Part shown: positions 47,861 to 57,986 of the stretch, in pieces | Layout of the letters: every line of letters starts with the position of its first letter | Numbering within the stretch: the stretch's first letter is position 1 | DNA from: Podospora pseudoanserina | Taxonomy: Eukaryota; Ascomycota; Sordariomycetes; Sordariales; Podosporaceae | Length of the DNA: 64,000 nucleotides | Assembly: GCF_035222485.1 (NCBI RefSeq) | Contig: NC_085921.1 | Coordinates: 310,001-374,000, forward strand | Reading direction: 5' to 3' | Translations under genes and position numbers: made by a program | The notes under the pieces: model-generated | The model's input: only the letters and a program-made list of their open reading frames with translations | The model's database searches: none | What the model was told of the DNA's origin: nothing

Positions 47861-50800
47861 GGCCTCGTAAGGCTGGGCCGGCTCGGGCAGAGGAGAGGGG
47901 ATCACAGGGCCGGGGCCGCCGATGACCGGTGGAGGAGGCGGGACGTAGCTTTGCTCTTCAACATAGCCTCCATCATCAATGGGAGGGGCAGGGGGGTTGC
48001 CACCGCCGCAATCACTCGGACCACCGTCGTCCTCGGGGCACTCTTCGTGCGGAGCAACTGGGGGAGCCCAATAGTCATCCTCATTATCCGAGTCAGAGTC
48101 GGAGCCGGAGCAAGAGTCGGAGCCAGAGTCGGAGGAAGAGCCACAGTCATAGCCAGAGTCAGAGCCAGAGTCAGACTCATACTCCGGAACATGTGCTGGG
48201 ACTGGGACCAGAACCGGCTTGGGGCCCGAGCAGCAAGGGGCCGGTGGCGGATTGGAAGCATTCCCTTGAGGAGCAGGTTGAGGCTGAATATAGTTGGGGT
48301 GCTCATAAGGAGGAGCCTGGGGTGCTGGAGGTTGGGAATTCTCTGCCTTGGGAGGTTGGGCCGGAGGTTGCGGCTTCCCGCACTCGGGCTGCTCTTCGCA
48401 CTCGGGTTTGGGAGGCTGAGGTTGCTGAGGTTGCTGAGGTTGGAGCTGCTGAGGTTGGGGCTGCTGAGGTTGGGGCTGCTGTTGAGGCTGCTGGGGCTGC
48501 TGAGGCTGTTGAGGCTTCACACACTTGGTGGGCTCGTGGTCGGATTCGCTTCCGGAGTCGCAGTCTGAATCCGAATCTGCATCGCAGTCAGACCCAGAGC
48601 TGGAACCACAGTCAGACCCGGAGCTGGAATCACAGTCAGACCCGGAGCTGGAATCGCAGTCAGACCCGGAGCTGGAATCGCAGTCACCGTCACTGTCACT
48701 GCCCGAGTCGTCCGAGGTGTCCCAGCAGTCATCGTCATCGTCATCGTCATCGCAGCTAGCGGGCCCCTGGGTATTCACCTCACAGTTGCTTCCCTTGCAG
48801 TGCTTAGCAGGAGGGGCAGGAATGAACGGCCCGCAGTCTGTCCCATTACCGCAGTGAACTGGCGGCGGAGGAGGGCAGTTGTCGCCCTGACAAGGCACGT
48901 AAGGCGGAGGAGATGGAAGGCAACCAGCTCCTCTGCAAGGAACATAGGGAGGAGGGCAATTGTCCCCATGGCAAGGCACATACGGCGGCGGTACATGGCT
49001 GCAGTGTTCGCCCTCGCAGGGAACAGGAGGCGGGGGCCGGTAACCGCCTGTGGTGTTGAGGTTGACGTCCCGCGGGGGGAATGGATGGGCGTGTTCGGGG
49101 TAGTTGGGTTGGCAAGATTGGAACGGAGGGCAGCGGTCAGTATCAATTTCACAGAATGGAGTCCTTCGGTCGCAGTATTGAACAGGGCGGCAAGAATAGC
49201 CTTCAGGGCATCGAGCTCTGTGATAATCATCACCAAGATTGCCGCTGTGGCCGTGACCGCGATCAAACCCAGATCCGTCTTGGCCACCATACCCGTTACT
49301 ATGTCCGTTTCTGTCGAAGCCAGGCACAGGAGGCGGTGGAGGGATCGGAACGCCGTATGGTCCGGTGTCAGGGCGGCCGTCATGATCTGGTAGATGATCG
49401 GGAGACACCCGAGGAGGAGGGTAGAGAGGGTTGGGGTCGCTGCCATGGTTGTTGCCATTGTGGCCATGGCCGAAGTCATCATGTCCAGACTCGTCCTCAA
49501 AACGGTCATGATCATGACCTCCAAAACCACTGTCACCATAGGGGGGGAAGCCATGACCGCCGTTGCCGTGACCTCCGGGGAATCCTCCACCATGTCCATC
49601 GTGTCCGCCATGACCGTCTTGTCCACCATGACCGTGCTGACCACCAGGAACAGGGAATCCGGGGAAAGGATTCCCACCATTATGGTCTTTGTTGTCGTGC
49701 TTGTTGTCATGCTTGTGGTCATCGTGCTTGTGGTCATCGTGCTTGTGGTCATCGTGCTTGTGGTCATCGTGCTTGTGGTCATCGTGCTTGTGTTTATTGT
49801 GCTTGTCATGCTTGTTGTCATGGTGCTTGTTATCATGGTGCTTGTTATCATGGTGCTTGTTATCATGGTGCTTGTTGTCATGGTGCTTGTTGTCATGGTG
49901 CTTGTTGTCATGGTGCTTGTGGTCGTGCTTATTGTCGTGCTTGTGATCATCGTGCTTGTGATCGTCGTGCTTGTCGTTATTGCCGCCTGGAAGATGAGGA
50001 ATACCTGAGAATGGACTCTTTTCATCTTTGTCCTCATCATGATGCTTATCCTTGTGCTTGTCATGCTTGTCGTGCTTGTCATGCTTGTCGTGCTTGTCAT
50101 GCTTGTCATGCTTGTCGTGCTTGTGGTCCTTGTGCTTGTGGTCCTTGTGCTTGTGATGTTTATCATCGTGGTTGTTGTCATCATGGTTGTTGTCACCGTG
50201 GTTGTTGTCATGCTGGTTGCCGCCAAAATTGTTGTCCTTGTCCAGGTTGCCGCCAGGGAAGTTGCCTTTTCCTCCCCTCTCATCATCAAAATCACTATAA
50301 TCGGGGAAGTCGAAGCCTGCACCACCGCCGCCACCGCCGCCGAAATAGTCATCATCCGTCCATTCGCTTTCCCAGTCTTCAAGATCGCCCCGAGACTTGC
50401 CGGGTCTGAAGCCAGACTCTCCATCATAGCCATTGTAATTTCCTTCATCAACAGAGTGACCCCACTTCTTGGAGGCATTGCATGGTATTTTGCTGTTCGG
50501 GTGGCAGCCGAGGTCATACTCCGCACCGGCAGGAGAAGGCTCCGGGAAAGGAACCTCTGTAGCGGTGGACGGGTTGGGCTGAGCACTGGGGGCAGAGGCT
50601 TCTGGCTTGGGCGATGGCTGCGGTGTAGGCAAAGGGTCTGACCGGACAGAAGGAATGGCAGCAGAGGCCCGGACAGAGGGGTAGTCAGAGGCAAACTCCT
50701 GTTGCCCCCCCACCTCTAGCTCATCCTGTAGCTCATGTTGGGCCTCGGTCTCAGCATCAGTCTCGACATCAGTCGGGACCTCCTCCTCAACTTCGATCTC

Positions 50801-51307
50801 GAGCTCGCTCTTGACCTCGGTTTTCACCTCAGTCTTGACTTCCACCTCGACCTTCGGTTCAGGTGAAGGCCGGGGAAAGACAAGCGAGGAGACCAGAGAA
50901 GCGATGGGAGAGATTTGCAAAGAAGGCTGGGCGGATGGTTCGGCCGAGGGGTGAGGACTGGAAACTGTGGCAGCTCCCGATGTTGGCTGCCACGCAGCTA
51001 CGGTTCTGGTGTGGGCAATGGGTATGACGATGGGCCTGGTTGGGTAGACTGTGAGACCTGGTCTCACGAGAGTCTTGGTGTGGCAGTAGACACCGCTGCC
51101 GCCGGCTTTGCACAGTCTGTCGGCGAGCTCGTCATCTCCTTCCGCACCCTGATAAAAGGGAAGGGGAGAGGAGATGGGGCCAGCAGAAGCCGGCGGAATG
51201 GTATCGGCTGATGCTGCCTCGAGCGGTTCAGGTGGTATAGATGACACCGGAAAGGGAGCAGCCTTGATAACCCATGCGGCACCAAGGGCCACTATTGAGG
51301 CCTTCAT
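47669..51307 (-). CDS. Secreted, probably GPI-anchored His/Asp/Lys-repeat and Cys-rich wall protein
   Basis: Single exon, 1212 residues. It starts with a signal peptide (MKASIVALGAAWVIKAAPF). Then come, in order: a Ser/Pro region; a Glu/Val/Lys segment near 150-200 (EVKTEVKTEVKSE); a Gly/Asp region; a His-rich repeat domain near 365-545 with tandem KHD, KHDDH and seven HHDNK units; a Gly/His region; a Cys region near 690-740 (CPEGYSC, CPPFQSC); PC-x-G-x2-C motifs near 755-820; four DSSSGSDC-type units near 870-905; a Gln/Pro run; a second Ser/Asp region; a Pro/Ala run; and a hydrophobic C-terminus (GMAGFVAVAVAAI) after small residues, as for GPI attachment. The layout suggests a cell-surface protein that binds metal ions (His/Asp, Cys) or mineral. 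No characterised family is recognised. The frame stays open across all the repeats, which argues for selection on the protein. Confidence 0.88.
49711..49915 (-). repeat. 15-nt minisatellite arrays inside the wall-protein gene
   Basis: Two adjacent arrays: five 15-nt units encoding KHDDH (49711-49785) and seven 15-nt units encoding HHDNK (49811-49915), separated by a short KHNKHDK spacer. Units differ at only one or two synonymous positions. Unit length is a multiple of three, so copy-number change would keep the frame. Confidence 0.93.
50054..50125 (-). repeat. 9-nt repeat array (KHD) inside the wall-protein gene
   Basis: About seven 9-nt units encoding Lys-His-Asp, alternating between two codons for Asp (GAC, GAT when read on the coding strand). 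Confidence 0.9.
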
Positions 51308-52092
51308 GGCTTCCGGAGGCGACGTTCAACACACAGGAGGAGCAAGAGGGTTGCTGCTACCTCGTTGAAAAAAACTGAAGAAGGGGTGTCGTGGAAGTGA
51401 CCGAGTGAGGGGACAGAAGAGGATCCAGAAAGATGCGTTTCGGGGAAGGACATTTCTAAATTGATTTTATGGCTGATCACAGGATCGGTTCCGTGCCGTC
51501 ATCAATGTCCGGCTTGCATCTAGGTTTGTTGGGAAAAGCCCCCATGGGCCATGGCACCATGGACTCCGAATGTGTTGGACTGGAGCGGACCGACGGCGTC
51601 CCTAGCACGGCATGGAAGACACGAAAACACAGCATTGACAGCGGGACCGGTCTTGGAGCTGTCAAGAGTATGCTTTGTGGCGTAGTTTTGGCGTGTTAGG
51701 AAGTCCGTATTGACCAGAGAGGGGCTTCTGAGGGCACCCACCTCTGCCACATCTCCCATTGCCGAAGCCATCCTGAGTCGGCTGCGAGGGGCAGGTGGAG
51801 TTGCTGCCGAGTTCTTCCTCCGGACGGCTCAGCCTGGGGCAAACCTTCAAGTCGGAATGGGTACGAGTACAGGGGCGAGTGTGGAACCAGGTCTTCTTGG
51901 GATCGGGTCAATGATTGTATCTGATTGCCTGTTCAACTGACGATGCCGTCTTCTCCATGGAAATGATCGATATCATCGACTGCTGCTTCCCCACCCTATC
52001 TTCCCTACCTCCTCGCCGCTACCTGTTGCCTGGTGATACCTTCACATTCTCTGCCTCTATCGAAACCATGAACCTAACGCCCCAAATGCATC
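51308..52092. other. Intergenic between the wall-protein and ORMDL genes
   Basis: No gene supported. The left part is the promoter of the wall-protein gene, the right part the 3' flank of the ORMDL gene. Short mirrored open frames at 51477-51911 show no domain. Confidence 0.5.
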
Positions 52093-52880
52093 CTAATCTT
52101 CAGGCACTCCCGAAAACAGTCCAACGCGCATGCGGTGACTCTGTACGTTTATCATGTGTGAGAAGTGACGTTTCCAGCCAAAGGGTGACAAACAGACTGA
52201 GGGGAACAAAACTTACGACGGGCAGTTTTGGAATTACGACTCCCAGAACAGCGAGAAAGTTGATTGTAAAATAGGCCAAATCGTAGTGCGTATAGTGCGT
52301 ACTCAGGAGGAAGAGCACAATGGGGACGCTCAGGAGAAATTTCTTGGCGGGCGTGTACTGGGCTCCATCATCAATTTGCTCCCACATGTTCAGGTTGTCG
52401 TACGCTCCGCCGTTGAACTCGAATGGCACGCCGCGGACGTAGTGGAACATAATGTAGGAGCCAAACATGTACGTGATGTTGGTCAACGTCCATGATGTCT
52501 CCTGTGAAACGCCGGGGAGACTGTCGTAGAAGATCTTGAGGCCAAAGATCAAGACAAAGTGAATTGTCCATGCACCTGGCAGAGAGAGAGATATTAGCAC
52601 GGGTCTTCCTCTCCTTTGAGTCCTTCCTTGATCGTCTTCCCCTCTGAGAGCTTGTTACACTCTCCGCTGCTCCCCCCAGCTCTCCTGAAAGAGTTGATTT
52701 CGGCAAACCAGATATCACAAAAGCACAAAGGCAAAAGGCTGTACCTTTAGCATTGACCCAGTTGGCGTTCAGGTTCGGCAGGGCAGACTGGTCGCTCAGC
52801 TGCTCAATGGGCTCTGGTGGCTCATGGTAGACCTGGAGGATACTACTAGACCTCCTTCTTCGGCCGGCCTTGTCTGCCAT
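52093..52880 (-). CDS. ORMDL/Orm-family regulator of serine palmitoyltransferase
   Basis: Three exons, complement(52093..52140, 52217..52575, 52745..52880), 180 residues; introns 169 and 76 nt. The start has good context (AACATGGCAG). Residues 7-13 are RRRRSSS, matching the Ser cluster of yeast Orm1/Orm2 that Ypk1 phosphorylates to relieve inhibition. The ORMDL core follows: NANWVNAKGAWTIHFVLI, FYDSLPGVSQETSWTLTNITY, GVPFEFNGGAYDNLNMWEQ, and hydrophobic segments up to AVLGVVIPKLPV. The last exon encodes only SHRMRVGLFSGVPED. Orm proteins sit in the ER membrane, bind serine palmitoyltransferase and restrain sphingolipid synthesis. Reading through the last intron would replace the tail with a longer hydrophobic sequence; the spliced end is the family-like one. 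Confidence 0.95.
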
Positions 52881-54352
52881 GTTTCCGTGCGTGAATCCAC
52901 GACGCGGAGGATTGGCGCCCGCGTCGTAAGAGACGGTGCGTGGTATAAGGATTGGGGAAGACAGCTTGGCGGTGTTAGCGGTCGGCGAAGGGTGCGACAC
53001 ACAGGATCGAGAAGCCGGACCGGGAGCTCGGAGGAAACGGGCACGAAGCACGATCGGTCGGCCGGGAGTTAGGTTGGGGAGAAATGCGGTCGGTCGAGCG
53101 AGGTCACACGCGGAGGATTGACACAGCCAATGCCAGTGCCAGATGTATCGCCAGTGGGATGATGTCACAACCAATCGCCGAGCTGGACAACAGACAGCAC
53201 AGGAAGAAGATGCGTGGTCTGTCCAGAAGCCGAGTGCCTGAGTGAGGCTGCGGCGGAGAGCTTGTGGGGGCGTTTGAAGAATCGATGTTCCGTGAAAGCC
53301 GAGGAGAGGTGCATGAGGCAAGGAAGGGGTCTGAAGAGGAGACAAATAGTGGACGTGGCTCCCCCCTGACAGGACAGACGGGCACTGATCTGGCTGCCCT
53401 TTTTCGCGACGTATTCTGCTTTTTATTACAACGTGTATTCTGTAGTAGGTAGTGTACTGCTCTTCGAGACTTGGAGTGAGAGCACACAGGATTCAGGTAC
53501 CAGAGGGAGAGGCTGAGCGGGTGTTGATATGGAGATGCAGCGGAAGTTGGCTGGGTTCGGCGTCCGATGGCCGGGATAGCCACGACAGCCAAGGACAATG
53601 GGAAAAATGCGCAAATGCTGGTGAGAGGTGGTGGTTCAAGGTGGCAATCTGGCCAGAATAAGACCCCCCCAGGCGATGGCCTGTCAGGTACCTCCACTGC
53701 GCAGATTGGTCCGAGATTGCGGAGGAGAAGACGTGCAGCACTAACATTTAAATGCCGGCCATTGCAAATTACTGCCTGTGGCCGCTGCGACATGTGCTGA
53801 TAGGCCGACCTCGTATTTATTAGGGACTTCCATGCCCTGTACCCTGGGGCGTAGTGAAATTTGATAGTGATGCAGCCGACTGTCAAACGGCCCAACATCT
53901 GTTGCCGTTAGGCTGCTATCAGAGATGTGTGGCTTTCTCTCCCGCCTGTTTGCTGCTTGCTCCACTTCCGAAGTCGACCCACAAAACATCAACATCATCT
54001 CTTTCATCATCAGGCCTCGTCAACGATATCTGCGTTTTTACTCTTTACTCTTTGGGCTTTTGGTCCCGGTCATGGTGAAGACTGACGGTCTCCCCCAAAT
54101 ACTGTGAAGCTATACCATCTTGGGTCTTCCCCCCAAAGCTACAGACAGCTTACTTATCAAGGTTCGAGAACATCACCAGCTGGCTTGGCAATGACAGGGA
54201 TTTGGCTGGCCGCTTTTTTCTCGATTAATTTTTGACATCTCATCGCGGAATGCAGACCGCAGACGCGTCATCCCCTGCCTGCCGAGACGACATTACCACC
54301 ATCATTCCCTTTCGTCCTCTCATTCACCACGGCTATTTTAAGAACCTTCAAC
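52881..54352. other. Bidirectional promoter region between ORMDL and the zinc-knuckle gene
   Basis: No gene supported in about 1.5 kb. The minus-strand open frame 53104-53898 carries no recognisable domain and overlaps the expected ORMDL leader and promoter. The right end (AACATGG at the next gene) is a normal 5' leader. Confidence 0.5.
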
Positions 54353-56524
54353 ATGGATACAGCGCAAAATACTGTGGTGGACGACCACCCAGTTGCCAGG
54401 AAAAGATCTCTTTCAGAGGTGGAACCTTCCAGTCCAGCAGGCGAGGAGGATGTGGCCTCAACCAGGAAACGCACAAGGACTGTCGAGCTTGATGAGAAGG
54501 ATGAGGGGGAGATCACAGATTCCAAGTCTGGCTCGTCGCCGGCACCGGAGAGCTTCACGCCAGTCCAGCCCTTCGCCAAAGCTCATCATGGCTGGAATGC
54601 TGGTGTCAATGGCGGGTTGAGGATATCCTTTCCCTCGCTCAGGAAGCCACCCCAAACAAACGCTGAGGGTGATCAAGTCCCAGAGGCCCCAGAAGCGGAG
54701 TCCGGGCAGCCGTCCGAAGAAAAACCCCAGGTCCAAGATCAACCAGATACTGCCGTCGAGCTTGAGGCAAGGCCGTCTATTGAGGGTCTGATTACACCAG
54801 ATGGATATCCGAGTCAGCCTAAAAGCTCTCGACGACGATCCTGGGATGCCAGGTTCAAGCATTGGTGTATTGAACTGATGAGGCTGAACAAGGACCACGA
54901 GGGAGTGCAAGACCCAGAGGTTCTGCGAGAGGCCTGGTCGAACTGGCTGCAAAATCGAAAAAAGCAAGACCCGCTGGCGCAGACGGCGGCACTACGGGCA
55001 GCTCAAAGTTTTGAATTCACTCCAGAGGCCCTCACAGAGATGGCATCGACAGCTCTTGCTCCGGAGAACGAACCAGCATCGCCTGCAGAGCAGCAGAGTG
55101 ACCGCAGCACAGACAAAGCGACCAGCGATACCGGCAAATCCGAAAACAGCAACAAGCCACTGACAACTTGGGAGGCTGGAGGCATGATCCAACCCATTCG
55201 GCCAAACCAGTCCGCACTTCCCCTGGACGCCAAAGACGACCAAGCATGGGAACACATCTTCACCATATGGTGCCAGGACTTGGCTGAAATCAACTCCAAG
55301 AAGATCAAGACCAAGGAACCGCGAGACTTCAGCAGGATCTTGACGGCTTACAATCAATGGATTGGTACGATTGATGGGCTGCCGAAAATCAGAGCCACGG
55401 CAGCCAGGCGTAATGCGAGCAATTACCTGGCGAAGAACAAGGGCAGGGTTGCCTCTCTGCTTTCTGGTCGGCCGTTAGACGACGATCAAGAGACAGAAGA
55501 AGAGGAGCCCAAGGAGAAGGAGGCCGGGGAGGAACCAGTCCCAGAAACAGTGGTTGCGGAGGAAACCTTGCCTCTCGCAGCACCAGTCACCGACGGGAAT
55601 GAGGAGGTCAAATTCATTCCGCTCACAGAAGGGGAAATGGCGTACCGGGACCGGTACTTTCCCGGCCTTGCTCCGGACGCTGTCTTTTGCGTCATGTGCG
55701 CTTCTTCGGAGCACAATTCGGCCGAGTGCCCCGAGATGGCCTGCAAGTTCTGCCACAAAGACCACCCTTGCTGGACTTGCCCTGCTCGACAACGCTGCTC
55801 CAAGTGCAAGCAACTTGGGCATTCTGTGGCCGAGTGCAAAGAGCGACTGATACTAGCCCAGGACGAAATGGACTGCGCCCTCTGTGGCTCGCGCGACCAC
55901 ATTGAGTATAGCTGCGTCGACTTGACGAGAAGCTTCCGACCCAACCCCTCCAACACCCCCAAAGTCCAGTCCTTACCCGTCTTTTGTTACCGATGTGGTG
56001 CTGAGGGGCACTATGGTGGCGACTGCGGGCTCAGCGCGCTGGAGAAAAAGGGCAGCAGCTTCAACCCATTCACCAAGGCGAACGCAAGCCAGTACGTGGA
56101 TCCAAACTCTTCAGAGACGGCCCTTGCCTACCGCGGCGGTCACCGGTCTGCAGCAGATTACAGATCAGGTGGCAGACCGGATCTTGGCAAAAGCATTGTC
56201 CCTCGCCAGCACATTCAGTTCGAGTCAGACGACGACGATGATGATGAGTTCATACAACCCATTGTTCAAAAGCCGGCGCGGTCTGGGCACATTAACTTCT
56301 CTGGATACAGTGGGAATGGCAGTCAAAACCAGGAGAAACCCAGCGCGAGATACCCATCCAGCCTCCCTCCAAAGCCTCCGGCGGTGTCGGTGCAACCACT
56401 ACCGCGTGGGCCCCCTCCTCCGCTACCTTTAGGGAACAATTCTTTTGGGAGAAAACACGGCGGTGGAGGAAGTAGGGGCGGGGGCAGAAGTGGAGGTGGG
56501 GGTAGGAGCCGAGGTCGCTATTAA
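54353..56524 (+). CDS. Five-zinc-knuckle RNA-binding protein, Air1/Air2-like (TRAMP complex candidate)
   Basis: Single exon, 723 residues, good ATG context. The N-terminal half is acidic/Ser-rich with basic patches (RKRSLSEVE, TRKRTRTVE), then two similar helical blocks (WDARFKHWCIELMRL...ALRAAQSF and WEHIFTIWCQDLAEINS...AARRNASNYL), which look like an internal duplication. Residues about 445-560 hold a run of zinc knuckles: CVMCASSEHNSAEC, CKFCHKDHPCWTC (degenerate), CSKCKQLGHSVAEC, CALCGSRDHIEYSC and CYRCGAEGHYGGDC, mostly C-x2-C-x4-H-x4-C. Yeast Air1/Air2 also carry five and bridge poly(A) polymerase and Mtr4 in the nuclear RNA-surveillance TRAMP complex. The C-terminus is Gly/Arg-rich (GGGGRSRGRY), an RNA-binding and methylation-prone tail. 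The long N-terminus goes beyond yeast Air proteins, so identity is a family-level inference. Confidence 0.88.
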   Translation: MDTAQNTVVDDHPVARKRSLSEVEPSSPAGEEDVASTRKRTRTVELDEKDEGEITDSKSGSSPAPESFTPVQPFAKAHHGWNAGVNGGLRISFPSLRKPPQTNAEGDQVPEAPEAESGQPSEEKPQVQDQPDTAVELEARPSIEGLITPDGYPSQPKSSRRRSWDARFKHWCIELMRLNKDHEGVQDPEVLREAWSNWLQNRKKQDPLAQTAALRAAQSFEFTPEALTEMASTALAPENEPASPAEQQSDRSTDKATSDTGKSENSNKPLTTWEAGGMIQPIRPNQSALPLDAKDDQAWEHIFTIWCQDLAEINSKKIKTKEPRDFSRILTAYNQWIGTIDGLPKIRATAARRNASNYLAKNKGRVASLLSGRPLDDDQETEEEEPKEKEAGEEPVPETVVAEETLPLAAPVTDGNEEVKFIPLTEGEMAYRDRYFPGLAPDAVFCVMCASSEHNSAECPEMACKFCHKDHPCWTCPARQRCSKCKQLGHSVAECKERLILAQDEMDCALCGSRDHIEYSCVDLTRSFRPNPSNTPKVQSLPVFCYRCGAEGHYGGDCGLSALEKKGSSFNPFTKANASQYVDPNSSETALAYRGGHRSAADYRSGGRPDLGKSIVPRQHIQFESDDDDDDEFIQPIVQKPARSGHINFSGYSGNGSQNQEKPSARYPSSLPPKPPAVSVQPLPRGPPPPLPLGNNSFGRKHGGGGSRGGGRSGGGGRSRGRY

Positions 56525-56863
56525 CAGCGAGAAATAGAAGTGATAGATGAGATAAAGCCTCTACCAGTTGCGAAGTCTTGCAGGAAGAGAAAGAATACCA
56601 CGACATGATGCTACCAATGATCCACATGCCATGACCAGTCCACTCAACTGCTCCTCTCTATGTGGTGGCAGTTTGAAGCACACCGCTTGCGAATCACAGA
56701 CGACGAAGCAGGGGGGGGAGAAATTTCGAAACATTTCTGATAGGCCGGCAGTTGGGCACCGGGGGGAAGTGGGGGCCGCGTCCTGGTCGCGACTCAAAAG
56801 ACTTTCTCGGCAATTTGAAAGCGAGGCCTCAGAAGGCGGTGGTTTTTGATATGTCCACGACTG

Positions 56864-56901
56864 TGAGCATGAGCATGAGCATGAGCATGAGCATGAGCAT
56901 G
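56864..56901. repeat. Hexanucleotide repeat (GAGCAT)6
   Basis: Six tandem GAGCAT units in non-coding DNA; open in several frames but not coding. Confidence 0.93.
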
Positions 56902-57844
56902 GGATGGGTGCTCCTTTTGAGTGAAATATTCGATATCGGCATGTAAGGAAACCCAACATGGGCCATGGAGGCCTAAGGCAAAGGCGACATTGTTCTGGAA
57001 GACGGGCGGGGCGCTTAGTGGCTTTATGTGATCGGCCGCGGAACCAGCATCGCGCCAGTTTCGTGCACTAATCGCGCGTGTTTCGCGCGACGTGGCCTGC
57101 CAAGAGCTATCTCAACGTTCTCAACGCCATCGATTGGACAGAAAGTCACCGTCGACGAGGACCCTGTCTTGTCCTCCCGCCCTATCTTTTATCGATAGCG
57201 ACTTCCCCCCTGGTCTTCCCCGCAACTCCAAGTGCCGTTTCAACATCTCCCAGTGGTCGAGAAGAGGCGGCCTTGAGACAGCCTGCAGACGGCCGCAGTT
57301 GTCGCATGCAGGTCTTGTAGCCTCCAGGCCACTCAAGAGACCCGGCGCGGTCCGCACACGTCGGTCGCGGTCGCAGCACCGTTCTCATGTCCCTAGCCCT
57401 ACCTTAAATCCACGCTTGTCCAGCTGCATGTCCAGTCCAGAGCTGCAGAGGGACATGGGACAATGAGTCACTCACCACCACTCGTTCCCAGGTCGGCCAT
57501 CTGGGGCGACGACGAACCATGACCCCTAGCGAAATCGCGCACGAGAGAGGAACCGCGAAGGGGGAAAATTGGGAGGTTGTTGAGTCGGTAGGGGAGGAGG
57601 AGGAGGAGAAGCGGAAGGGGGGCTTGTATAACTTGGTCCACGGGCTTTCTCTCGCGCGTCCGGTGGTCAAGAATTTTTCTGTTCCTATTTCCCCATCACA
57701 CCTCTTCTTTTTAGATCAAGCAGATATCTATTTCCCCGTTCTCAGCGAGAAATACAACCCGTTCTCTTTCTCTCTCGTCTCTGACAGAAATCTCAGGTTC
57801 CCAGGTTCTCACCTCCACAGCGTTTGCTATACACCTATCCCACC

Positions 57845-57895
57845 TACACATCTCACCTACACATCTCACATACACATCTCACATACACACCTCAC
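57845..57895. repeat. Tandem 12-13-nt repeat in the leader of the F-box-like gene
   Basis: About four imperfect copies of a TACACATCTCAC-type unit about 90 nt upstream of the ATG, in a purine-poor leader. Confidence 0.85.
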
Positions 57896-57986
57896 TTGAA
57901 ACCACCACGTTTTGCTTGGCGCAGGGCTCCTGGCAGTTCTCAAACATTCCAGTGTTGGTTGTGTTTCTTGACGACATGCTAGAGCT

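Larger units (their letters stand above)
56525..57986. other. Intergenic between the zinc-knuckle and F-box-like genes
   Basis: No gene supported. It contains a hexanucleotide repeat (56864-56901) and a tandem repeat in the probable 5' leader of the next gene (57845-57895). The open frame 57519-57899 is unlikely to be coding. Confidence 0.5.

Noticed and set aside
49081-50409. Long plus-strand frames with CHHGCCH- and VLVVIVLV-like repeats, and a second minus-strand frame (48775-50694) rich in MTTST
   Set aside because: They are shadows of the tandem repeats in the wall-protein gene. The chosen frame alone has signal peptide, Cys motifs and GPI-like end.
53104-53898. 264-codon minus-strand frame upstream of ORMDL
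   Set aside because: No domain, mixed composition, and it occupies the leader and divergent promoter of ORMDL.
56864-56946. Met-Ser repeat peptide from the GAGCAT repeat
   Set aside because: A simple repeat translated by chance, with no start context or conservation.
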